Source: a virus
IMG/VR virus record: IMGVR_UViG_3300034279_001140
Coordinates: 1-41,446 of that record
Reading direction: 5' to 3' (one strand)
DNA: 41,446 nucleotides
The translations under genes were made by a program, and so were the position numbers. This document shows positions 15,342-22,472 of the stretch, piece after piece (position 1 is the first letter of the stretch; every line of letters starts with the position of its first letter). The notes below the pieces were generated by a model, which did no database searches, was not told the DNA's origin, and saw nothing but the letters and a program-made list of their open reading frames with translations.

Positions 15342-18300
15342 ATGGCTTTAATTTCACCAGGCGTAGAAGTAACAGTAATTGACGAAAGTCAGTATATCCC
15401 ATCTGCAGTCAACACAGTACCGTACTTCTTGATTGCTACTGCACAAAACAAAGTTAGTGCAGACGGCGCAACAGTGGCAGCAGGAACACTTGCAGCCAAT
15501 GCAAACAAAACTTATCTCATTACAAGTCAACGAGATTTGGCAGCTACTTTTGGTGTGCCGTTCTTTTATCAGACTACCAATGGTACACCAATCAATGGGT
15601 ACGAGCTCAACGAATATGGTTTGTTGGCAGCGTATTCTACACTGGGTGTGACCAATCGTGCGTTTATACAACGTGTGAACATTGATCTTGCTGAGCTCAC
15701 TGCCAGTTTGGTTCGTCCCACTGGCAATCCTGCAGACGGCACATACTGGCTTGATACCAGCACTTCGTTGTGGGGTATTCAAGAATGGAATCAAACCACA
15801 GCTACATTCACAGTAAAAACACCAATTGTGATCACTGACTCGGCTGATGTAGTAGATTTTACAAACAACATTTTTACCCCAGAAAACACAGTTGGCAGCA
15901 TTGGCGACTATGCAGTTGTTGCAGTAATTCCTAATCCTAGCTCTAGTAATCCTCCTATTGCTGTTCCTAAGAATCCTGGTTATTACAAAAACTCCGATAA
16001 TCAGTGGGTACTAATTGGTGGCGATGCATGGAAAACTTCATGGCCCACCATTACTGGCACAGGAACTCCTACCAGCTTGACCATTGGTGCAAACTTCCAA
16101 ATCAATGATTCTTTGATCACTGTTGGTGCTACCAACACCGTGGCAGGTCTTGCAGCAGTAATCAACGCCGCTGCTATCACTGGTGTGAGTGCTGACGCAG
16201 TCAGTGGCAAATTGGCAATTTATGCCAACTCCACAGCCACCAACGATGGCTCCACTGCTGATGGTGGTATTGTTTCAATTAGCCTTGGTACCGATCCCGC
16301 AACCAGCCAAGCCTTGTTGACAGCACTGGGTATCTCAACTATCGAGTATTATGCTCCCAGCTATTTCCCTGGCTACAGCTATCAAGTGCCACGTTGGAGA
16401 ATCACAGACACTAGCCCTCGTCCCACAGGGTCAATATGGAACAACACCAGTCCAGCCAACAACGGTCTTTCTTTGAGAATAAAAAAATACAATGCTGCTT
16501 TGGACTCTTTTGTGAGTCAAGCATGTCCTGCATATGCAACTGATCGTGAGGCAATTTTTGCGTTAGACCCCACAGGCGGCGGAAAAAATATTCCAGTTGG
16601 AACTACATATGTACAGTGGAATGCTAATGCTAATGGCAGTACTAATGAAACATTTTCTTTTGAAATTCTTGAACGAATTGCTCTTGGTGCAACAGTAATA
16701 CCTGCATCTGCTCCACCTTCAGCTCCGTTTATCAATCTAGATAGTTTTAGAATTATTGCAACTATTCCAGGCAGCTCTTCTTTAAACAATAGCCTAACAG
16801 TTTTGGATACAACCACATATGGTACCGGGGCTGCTGCATTTGTGGCAGCGGTCAGTGCAGCAAATATTCCTTTTGTTAGTGCCAGCGTAAACTCGGCTGG
16901 TGAAATTGTGTTTACTCACAGTGCTGGTGGAAATATTGCACTAAATAACGTTACTGGCACCCCAGTAACCAATGCTGGATTTACTGTGCAGACTGATGGT
17001 GTAAGGGCCAATAACACAGCATCAAACAGTATAGTTCTAAGTAACTGGCGCACAGCTCCAGATTTTACTTACACGCCTAGCGATGTTGAACCAGATCAAG
17101 ATCCTGCAACCGGACGCTTGTGGTACTACAGCACCGTGAGCGATGCTGACATTATGATCCAGAACAGTGGTGCCTGGGTTGGATATCAAAACGTTGCCAA
17201 TGACGTTCGTGGATTTGATTTGGGCGATACCAACGCTGCTGGTCCAATTATTGCTGCTACAGCACCAACAACACAAACAGACGTAGCAGAAAGTCCGTTA
17301 GAATATGGTGATCTGTGGATTGATTCCAGCGACCTGGAGAACTATCCTGCACTATATCGCTGGGAACCAGTGAGCGGAGTTGACCAGTGGGTGCCAATTG
17401 ACACAACTGACCAAGTAACTGAAAATGGTATTTTGTTTGCTGATGCACGTTGGGCACCAAACGGTACAACTGATCCAATCGCTGATCCAATTCCTACAAT
17501 TGCTAGCTTGTTGACCAGTAATTATTTGGACCTTGACGCACCTAATCCTGACCTATATCCACAAGGTATGTTGTTGTTCAACACACGCCGTTCAGGATAC
17601 AACATCAAGAGCTTCCAGAACAACTACTTCAACGCTGAATCATATCCTGATGACACATTGCCAACAGTCAAGAGCACTTGGTTAACAGCATCTGGCAACA
17701 GAGATGACGGAGCCATGTGGTCAGGACGTCAGGCTCAGCGACAAATGGTTGTGGAAGCCATGCGAGCCGGTTTGGATACCAGCGCTTCTGCTCGTGAAGA
17801 ACAAGCACAGTACAGTTTGATTGCTACTCCAGCATATCCAGAACTGATTCCAAACATGATTGCTCTCAGCAATGAGCGCAACAACACCTTGTTTGTGATT
17901 GGTGATACCCCGATGAGATTGGCTGCCAACGGAACTGACGTTACCACTTGGGCAACCAACAACAGCGGACTGGGTCTAGAAACTGGAGACGGATTGGTTG
18001 CAGCCAGCCAGTACATGGGCACATTCTATCCCAGCTGCCAGACCACAGACCTAGGCGGCCAATTGGTAGTGCAGCCGCCAAGTCACATGATGATGCGTAC
18101 TATTATCCGTAGTGATGCAGTGAGCTATCCATGGTTGGCTCCTGCTGGTACACGTCGTGGTGTTGTGGACAACGCTACTGCAATTGGTTATATTGATAGT
18201 GCCACAGGTGAATTTGAACAGATCAACGTGGGTCAAGGCCTGCGCGATGTGCTGTATGAAAACGACATCAACCCAATCACATTCATCCCTGGTGTGGGCA

Positions 18301-18668
18301 TTACCAACTTTGGTAACAAGACCACAACCAGTATCACCAGCGCACTGGATCGTATCAACGTTAGCCGACTGGTTGCGTTCTTGCGTGGTCGCCTGGAAGA
18401 GATTGGCAAGTTGTACTTGTTTGAACCCAACGACGAGATTACTCGTAACGAAATCACCAACACTGTCAACAGCTTGATGATTGATCTGATTGCCAAACGA
18501 GCAATCTACGACTACTTGGTTGTGTGCGATTTGAGCAACAACACCCCGGGTCGTATTGATCGTAACGAACTATGGGTAGACGTTGCTATTGAACCAGTCA
18601 AAGCAATTGAGTTTATCTACATTCCGTTGCGAATCAAGAACACTGGTGAAATATCTGGTGGAGCGTGA
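15342..18668 (+). CDS. gp18: Tail sheath protein gp18
   Basis: A 1108-residue contractile tail sheath protein. The N-terminus MALISPGVEVTVIDESQY is the classic sheath start. The C-terminal ~330 residues hold the conserved core: LPTVKSTWLTASGNRDDGAMW, RGVVDNATAIGYI, then QINVGQGLRDVLYENDINPI and the final domain IYDYLVVCDLSNNTPGRIDRNELWVDVAIEP. T4 gp18 has 659 residues, so about 450 residues are extra, placed in the middle and containing Trp-ended beta modules (GTYWLDTSTSLWGIQEWN; GDLWIDSSDLENYP). Roughly 16440-17040 is more AT-rich than the rest, suggesting a later-acquired surface domain. It is driven by the late motif at 15310 and closed by the hairpin at 18676. Confidence 0.97.
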   Translation: MALISPGVEVTVIDESQYIPSAVNTVPYFLIATAQNKVSADGATVAAGTLAANANKTYLITSQRDLAATFGVPFFYQTTNGTPINGYELNEYGLLAAYSTLGVTNRAFIQRVNIDLAELTASLVRPTGNPADGTYWLDTSTSLWGIQEWNQTTATFTVKTPIVITDSADVVDFTNNIFTPENTVGSIGDYAVVAVIPNPSSSNPPIAVPKNPGYYKNSDNQWVLIGGDAWKTSWPTITGTGTPTSLTIGANFQINDSLITVGATNTVAGLAAVINAAAITGVSADAVSGKLAIYANSTATNDGSTADGGIVSISLGTDPATSQALLTALGISTIEYYAPSYFPGYSYQVPRWRITDTSPRPTGSIWNNTSPANNGLSLRIKKYNAALDSFVSQACPAYATDREAIFALDPTGGGKNIPVGTTYVQWNANANGSTNETFSFEILERIALGATVIPASAPPSAPFINLDSFRIIATIPGSSSLNNSLTVLDTTTYGTGAAAFVAAVSAANIPFVSASVNSAGEIVFTHSAGGNIALNNVTGTPVTNAGFTVQTDGVRANNTASNSIVLSNWRTAPDFTYTPSDVEPDQDPATGRLWYYSTVSDADIMIQNSGAWVGYQNVANDVRGFDLGDTNAAGPIIAATAPTTQTDVAESPLEYGDLWIDSSDLENYPALYRWEPVSGVDQWVPIDTTDQVTENGILFADARWAPNGTTDPIADPIPTIASLLTSNYLDLDAPNPDLYPQGMLLFNTRRSGYNIKSFQNNYFNAESYPDDTLPTVKSTWLTASGNRDDGAMWSGRQAQRQMVVEAMRAGLDTSASAREEQAQYSLIATPAYPELIPNMIALSNERNNTLFVIGDTPMRLAANGTDVTTWATNNSGLGLETGDGLVAASQYMGTFYPSCQTTDLGGQLVVQPPSHMMMRTIIRSDAVSYPWLAPAGTRRGVVDNATAIGYIDSATGEFEQINVGQGLRDVLYENDINPITFIPGVGITNFGNKTTTSITSALDRINVSRLVAFLRGRLEEIGKLYLFEPNDEITRNEITNTVNSLMIDLIAKRAIYDYLVVCDLSNNTPGRIDRNELWVDVAIEPVKAIEFIYIPLRIKNTGEISGGA

Positions 18669-18675
18669 TGAAACT

Positions 18676-18701
18676 AAAAACAGGGCTTTGGCCCTGTTTT
18701 T
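18676..18701 (+). terminator. Intrinsic terminator after gp18
   Basis: An 11-bp perfect stem AAAAACAGGGC/GCCCTGTTTTT with a TTTG loop begins 8 nt after the gp18 stop. It separates the sheath transcript from the tube gene, which has its own late motif. Confidence 0.9.
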
Positions 18702-18715
18702 GGCTAGAGATTACA

Positions 18716-18723
18716 GCTAAATA
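18716..18723 (+). promoter_or_regulatory. Late promoter motif for gp19
   Basis: GCTAAATA, just downstream of the gp18 terminator and ending 22 nt before the gp19 ATG, with AGGAGAT ribosome site in between. Terminator followed by promoter allows the tube and sheath to be expressed at separate levels. Confidence 0.65.
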
Positions 18724-18745
18724 AAACATATAGGAGATATCAAAA

Positions 18746-19372
18746 ATGGCAGTTTCATCATTACAGAGAATGACAGTACCGTTGGCCAGCGATCAGAGTG
18801 CAAGCACTCAAGGTCTGCTGATGCCCAAACTCAAATATCGCTTTAGAGTGATGTTTGAAAACTTCGGTATTACAACTCCACGAACTGAATTAACCAAGCA
18901 AGTGATGACTTTTGCAAGACCCAATCTGAGTTTTGAAGAAATCACATTGCCAATTTACAACAGCACACTCAAGTTGGCCGGCAAACACACCTGGGCAGAT
19001 ACCACATGCGAAATCCGTGATGATGCAAGTGGTGCAGTTGGTCGTCTAGTTGGCGAGCAGTTACAAAAGCAAATGGACTTCTTGGAAATGGCATCAGCAG
19101 CGTCTGGTATCGATTACAAGTTTACCACCCGCTTTGAAATCCTGGACGGCGGCAACGGTGCTGAACAACCACAAGTTCTTGAAACTTGGGAACTGTATGG
19201 CTGCTACCTAAAGAGTGCAGACTACGGCGGCATGAGCTATGCTGAAAGCGCACCAGTCACAATTAACTTGACCATTGCGTTTGATAATGCAAACCAGATT
19301 CCTTATGGTGTTGGCGTAGCAACTGGTGTTGGACGAACACTAGGCGAAATAGTGACAGGCGCTGGCGCCTAA
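18746..19372 (+). CDS. gp19: Tail tube protein gp19
   Basis: A 208-residue homologue of T4 gp19 (163 residues), which forms the inner tail tube through which DNA leaves. The LKYRFRVMFENFGI start of the fold, VMTFARPNLSFEEITLPIYNS, the KLAGKHTWADTTCEIRDD section and ETWELYGCYLKSADYGGMSY are the typical tube signatures. It lies directly after the sheath gene as in T4 and has a strong AGGAGAT ribosome site. A short Gly-rich C-terminus extends beyond the core. Confidence 0.95.
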   Translation: MAVSSLQRMTVPLASDQSASTQGLLMPKLKYRFRVMFENFGITTPRTELTKQVMTFARPNLSFEEITLPIYNSTLKLAGKHTWADTTCEIRDDASGAVGRLVGEQLQKQMDFLEMASAASGIDYKFTTRFEILDGGNGAEQPQVLETWELYGCYLKSADYGGMSYAESAPVTINLTIAFDNANQIPYGVGVATGVGRTLGEIVTGAGA

Positions 19373-19378
19373 TAGCAA

Positions 19379-20545
19379 ATGGCAGATACCACCTGGGGAC
19401 AAAGTCTCCTAAAAGGTTTCTTTGGCGGTGACACCTTGCGTGATTACACTCACGCAAGCAAGGTTTTTCGCAGCAACGGATATGAGCTCAAGCCACGTCT
19501 TAAGTTTTTATTCCATGTGAGTTTCAGTATCAACGTCAAAGAAATTCCTTATCTCGCCGGGGCTATGGGGCTGACTGATGTCAGCAATCTCAGCCTGGTG
19601 GTAAAAACTGTTGATCTGCCCAAGTACACTATTGCTACAGAAACACTCAACCAGTACAATCGAAAACGTGTTATACAGACCAAGATCAACTATGATCCTG
19701 TGAACATTACTTTTCATGACGACGGTGGCGACCTTGTGCGCAACATGTGGTACAACTACTACAGCTATTACTACAAAGATCCCACACAAAAATACGGCAA
19801 CGACAGCAATACCAACGGCAGCATTGGCCCACAAGCCAACCGTACTGCAGGCTTTGGCTACAACACTCGTGACATCTACAACAATGACCGCTTGGTCAAC
19901 GATTGGGGTTTCATTGGCGAAAGTACCAGTGATGGTGCCAAAGGCAAGCCACCGTTTTTTACAGACATTCGCATTTACGGATTTGACTACCAACACAAGT
20001 ATGCTGAGTATGTGCTGATCAATCCCTTGATCACAAACTGGAGCCATGATCAATATGATTATGCACAGGGTTCGGGCACCATGCAACACAGCATGAGCAT
20101 TGCATACGAAACAGTCAAGTACTACCAAGGCGCTCCTAACACCACAGCTGGTGGCTTTGGCAACGAAGCACACTACGATCGCAAGCCAAGTCCTATTGCA
20201 CGAGCAGGCAGCACACAGACCATCCTGGGTCAAGGTGGCTTGTTGGATGTGGTTGGCGGTATCAGCCGAGATTTACAATCAAGTAGTGTGTTGGGTCTGA
20301 TTGGTGCTGCACAAAAAGCAGGAACAGCTTACAACACTCTCAAAGGTGCCAACCTCAAGAGCATTGCTCTCAGTGAAGCCACTGCATTGGGTGTAGGCGC
20401 ATTGCAAGGTGCGTTGCCTGGTGCTGTACGAGCAGTAACTAACGCAGCTGACGGCATAATTTTTCCCACAGCAACTGCGGCACGAAATCAAGCAGTAGTT
20501 GACACTATCAACAGAAACGCTGGCAACGGCGCAGGCGGTATCTAA
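19379..20545 (+). CDS. Second tail-tube-like protein, possibly tube initiator (gp54-like)
   Basis: A 388-residue protein with a tube-like beta core in the first ~250 residues: YELKPRLKFLFHVSFSINV, SLVVKTVDLPKYTIATETLN, KINYDPVNITFHDDGGDLV and FTDIRIYGFDYQHKYAEYV. The order and spacing resemble gp19 but with insertions, as in T4 gp54, the baseplate tube initiator. The last ~100 residues are Ala/Gly-rich and helical. It begins 6 nt after gp19 and its stop overlaps the start of the next gene (TAATG). Alternatives are another baseplate hub component such as a gp48-type cap. The tube-fold relation is fairly clear; the exact role is inferred. Confidence 0.65.
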   Translation: MADTTWGQSLLKGFFGGDTLRDYTHASKVFRSNGYELKPRLKFLFHVSFSINVKEIPYLAGAMGLTDVSNLSLVVKTVDLPKYTIATETLNQYNRKRVIQTKINYDPVNITFHDDGGDLVRNMWYNYYSYYYKDPTQKYGNDSNTNGSIGPQANRTAGFGYNTRDIYNNDRLVNDWGFIGESTSDGAKGKPPFFTDIRIYGFDYQHKYAEYVLINPLITNWSHDQYDYAQGSGTMQHSMSIAYETVKYYQGAPNTTAGGFGNEAHYDRKPSPIARAGSTQTILGQGGLLDVVGGISRDLQSSSVLGLIGAAQKAGTAYNTLKGANLKSIALSEATALGVGALQGALPGAVRAVTNAADGIIFPTATAARNQAVVDTINRNAGNGAGGI

Positions 20546-20904
20546 TGGCCACAGTAAACGAAACCAACTTTAGAGAAGACTTAACAGTACGAGTGTTTGA
20601 TCGCTTTTACAGTTTTGATGTCAATGTACCGGTTAACGAGTATGATGCAGTGTATTCATACTTTCGCAGTGTGATGACCACAGACCGTGCCGCTGGCAAC
20701 TTTGCTACCAGCCTGTTTAGAATTGCACAAAACACCAACATTCCTGCCATGACTCTACTAGCAGGATTTCAGGGACAGACCGGCGTCAACCTCACAGTGA
20801 ACCTTGCATACTATCTCAACTTGATTCGCAGCAAGGCCACACTGCTGGGGGTGAATGTCAGTGCAACTCCCAACTTCTACGCAGCTCGAGCAGTACTACA
20901 ATGA
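20545..20904 (+). CDS. Small conserved T4-like phage protein, probably structural
   Basis: A 119-residue soluble protein: NFREDLTVRVFDRFYSFDV, VNEYDAVYSYFRSVM, FATSLFRIAQNTNIPAMTLL and a C-terminal LAYYLNLIRSKATLLGV then TPNFYAARAV. I recognise this pattern as a small protein conserved in T4-like cyanophages, but I do not know its function. It is joined to the preceding tube-like gene by TAATG and to gp4 by ATGA, so it is made within the tail/head-completion unit. A minor virion or assembly role is inferred from context. Confidence 0.75.
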   Translation: MATVNETNFREDLTVRVFDRFYSFDVNVPVNEYDAVYSYFRSVMTTDRAAGNFATSLFRIAQNTNIPAMTLLAGFQGQTGVNLTVNLAYYLNLIRSKATLLGVNVSATPNFYAARAVLQ

Positions 20905-21332
20905 GTCGTTGGGCCAACGGACTCTACGAAGTCATCAACGGCGAAAAGTATGTGGGTCGTGGTGTGCCACGATACAGATCAGGATGGGAACACAGCTTTA
21001 TGCGTTTTTGTGACACCAATGACAACATCCTGCAATGGGCCAGTGAAAGCATTGCTATACCCTATATGAATCCTGTGACTGGTCGCAAAAGCAATTATGT
21101 GCCAGACTTCTTGATTATGTATCGCAACAAAGACAACACCGTCAAGGCAGAACTGATTGAGATCAAGCCCAAGAAACAAAGTGTTATTGAATCAAAAATG
21201 AGCAGCAGAGACCGTGCTGTTGTGGCAGTGAACTATGCCAAATGGTCAGCTGCTCAAAAATGGTGTGTTCGTCAGGGCTTGACTTTTAGAGTCATAACCG
21301 AACAAGATATGTTTACCAACGGTCGTAATTGA
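20901..21332 (+). CDS. gp4: Head completion protein gp4
   Basis: A 143-residue homologue of T4 gp4 (150 residues), needed late in head completion before tail joining. The signatures are GRGVPRYRSGWEHSFMRFCDTN, ILQWASESIAIPYMNPVTGR, then NYVPDFLIMYRNKDN and AELIEIKPKKQ. The E(W/H)-PDF-EIKP arrangement (Glu in the early helix, Asp in PDF, Glu-x-Lys in EIKP) is that of a PD-(D/E)XK nuclease-like fold as in TnsA. Translation is coupled to the previous gene by an ATGA overlap. The next gene, gp16, has its own late motif. Confidence 0.88.
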   Translation: MSRWANGLYEVINGEKYVGRGVPRYRSGWEHSFMRFCDTNDNILQWASESIAIPYMNPVTGRKSNYVPDFLIMYRNKDNTVKAELIEIKPKKQSVIESKMSSRDRAVVAVNYAKWSAAQKWCVRQGLTFRVITEQDMFTNGRN

Positions 21333-21334
21333 TC

Positions 21335-21342
21335 CATAAATA
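21335..21342 (+). promoter_or_regulatory. T4-type late promoter motif for gp16
   Basis: CATAAATA ends only 5 nt before the gp16 ATG (spacer TCCGC). No Shine-Dalgarno lies between motif and start, so a transcript from this promoter would be leaderless. Confidence 0.6.
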
Positions 21343-21347
21343 TCCGC

Positions 21348-21839
21348 ATGACGCGGAAACTTGAATCTCTTTTTGACTTGCCATCCTCAGTTGAAACACC
21401 AACTGAATCAGACACTCCCACCATCGAGGAAACTCGTACACAGTTGGCAGCAATTGATTCCACCATAGACAAAATAGATGCTGCATTGCCAGCAGTGCGT
21501 GGCCTTGATGCCAGCGACACTGAAATGGATGATCTAGCACAACTAGCACAGGACAGCTACAAAGATCTCATGGACCTGGGCATGCAAGTAGATTCAAGAT
21601 TTGCCAGCGAAATATTCTCAGTGGCAAGCAACATGCTGGGGCATGCCATCACCGCCAAAACAGCCAAACTCAACAAAAAACTCCGGATGATTGATCTACA
21701 AATGAAGAAGATCAAACTGGATCGAGACGTGCCTGATGAACAAAAATCCATGCAAACCGCTGAGGGCATGGTGTTAAACCGCAATGATTTGCTGGAACGA
21801 CTGCTAAAAGGCAAAGACCAAAATGCTACAAAAGAATAA
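21348..21839 (+). CDS. gp16: Terminase small subunit gp16
   Basis: A 163-residue, mostly helical protein the size of T4 gp16 (164 residues). The acidic, low-complexity N-terminus (ETPTESDTPTIEETRT) is followed by a helical core with AQDSYKDLMDLGMQVDSRF and SEIFSVASNMLGHAITAKTA, then a long basic coiled-coil stretch KLNKKLRMIDLQMKKIKLDR. This layout matches small terminase subunits of T4-like phages, which oligomerise and regulate the gp17 motor. Unlike T4, gene 17 does not follow directly: 7.4 kb of accessory genes intervene. Confidence 0.85.
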   Translation: MTRKLESLFDLPSSVETPTESDTPTIEETRTQLAAIDSTIDKIDAALPAVRGLDASDTEMDDLAQLAQDSYKDLMDLGMQVDSRFASEIFSVASNMLGHAITAKTAKLNKKLRMIDLQMKKIKLDRDVPDEQKSMQTAEGMVLNRNDLLERLLKGKDQNATKE

Positions 21840-21842
21840 ATA
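21835..21842 (+). promoter_or_regulatory. Late promoter-like motif
   Basis: AATAAATA overlaps the gp16 stop codon and ends 17 nt before the ATG at 21860; an AGGA ribosome site lies between. Confidence 0.5.
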
Positions 21843-21859
21843 TACAATAGGACACTGAC

Positions 21860-22468
21860 ATGAAACCATTTGCAAAATACCTGGCCGAAAGTGAACGCAC
21901 ATACAATTATCGCATCAAGATAGTTGGAGACGTGCCCACTGGCTTTATCAAAGATCTTGAATCAAAGATGACGCAGTTTGATGTGGTCACAATGGGCAAG
22001 CCCAAGACTGCCCCTGTGCGTAAACATGTTCCAGACTTTCCAGCTTTCCCCAATCAGCCATTGACCATTGTGGATGTAGAATTTCGTTATCCAGCAATTG
22101 AGCCGCAGATCAAACAGTTGGCACAGTTGTTGGGCATGGATCCCAATCGTATTGTGATGAATACTGATGCCTATGAAGACAGTCTCAATGACGAATCCCA
22201 AAAGATCGATAGTGAAAACAAAGACTTGATTGCAGACACAGATCTTCCAGCACCAGACGCCAAACAACGAGCACTCAGCAAGGACTATGCAACTGGTCCT
22301 TACGACCATGCTGTGCTAAAGAACGCTTATCGTAGTAATTTTACTGTTGCTGGAGGAAAGACTCCCGCTGCTAAAACCACCAACGAACTGCCACAAGGCA
22401 ACAAGAGCCCGATGACCAACATCAAGCGTAAACCCAAGCCAGCAACTGGCGCAAACCCAAGAGGATAA
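21860..22468 (+). CDS. Unknown virion-like protein with capsid-targeting-like N-terminus
   Basis: A 202-residue protein starting MKPFAKYLAESERTYNYRIKI. The first 10 residues resemble the capsid targeting sequence of T4 internal proteins (MKTYQEFIAE), which the prohead protease cuts after (L/I)xE; here LAE would be the cut site. The central part (FIKDLESKMTQFDVVTMGKP, then TIVDVEFRYPAIEPQIKQLAQLLG) looks like a small alpha/beta domain. The last ~45 residues are Lys/Pro/Asn-rich and disordered-looking. It lies between gp16 and a large virion-like gene. Similar proteins occur in marine T4-like phages, without known function. A packaged or procapsid-core protein is inferred. Confidence 0.7.
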   Translation: MKPFAKYLAESERTYNYRIKIVGDVPTGFIKDLESKMTQFDVVTMGKPKTAPVRKHVPDFPAFPNQPLTIVDVEFRYPAIEPQIKQLAQLLGMDPNRIVMNTDAYEDSLNDESQKIDSENKDLIADTDLPAPDAKQRALSKDYATGPYDHAVLKNAYRSNFTVAGGKTPAAKTTNELPQGNKSPMTNIKRKPKPATGANPRG

Positions 22469-22472
22469 TACA

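Noticed and set aside
16941-16947. CTAAATA late-promoter match inside gp18
   Set aside because: It is in an AT-rich coding insert with no gene start nearby; treated as a chance match.
19508-20233. A 241-residue minus-strand frame with Cys/Val-rich hydrophobic runs
   Set aside because: It is the antisense shadow of the tube-like gene; there is no promoter or ribosome site and the composition is implausible.
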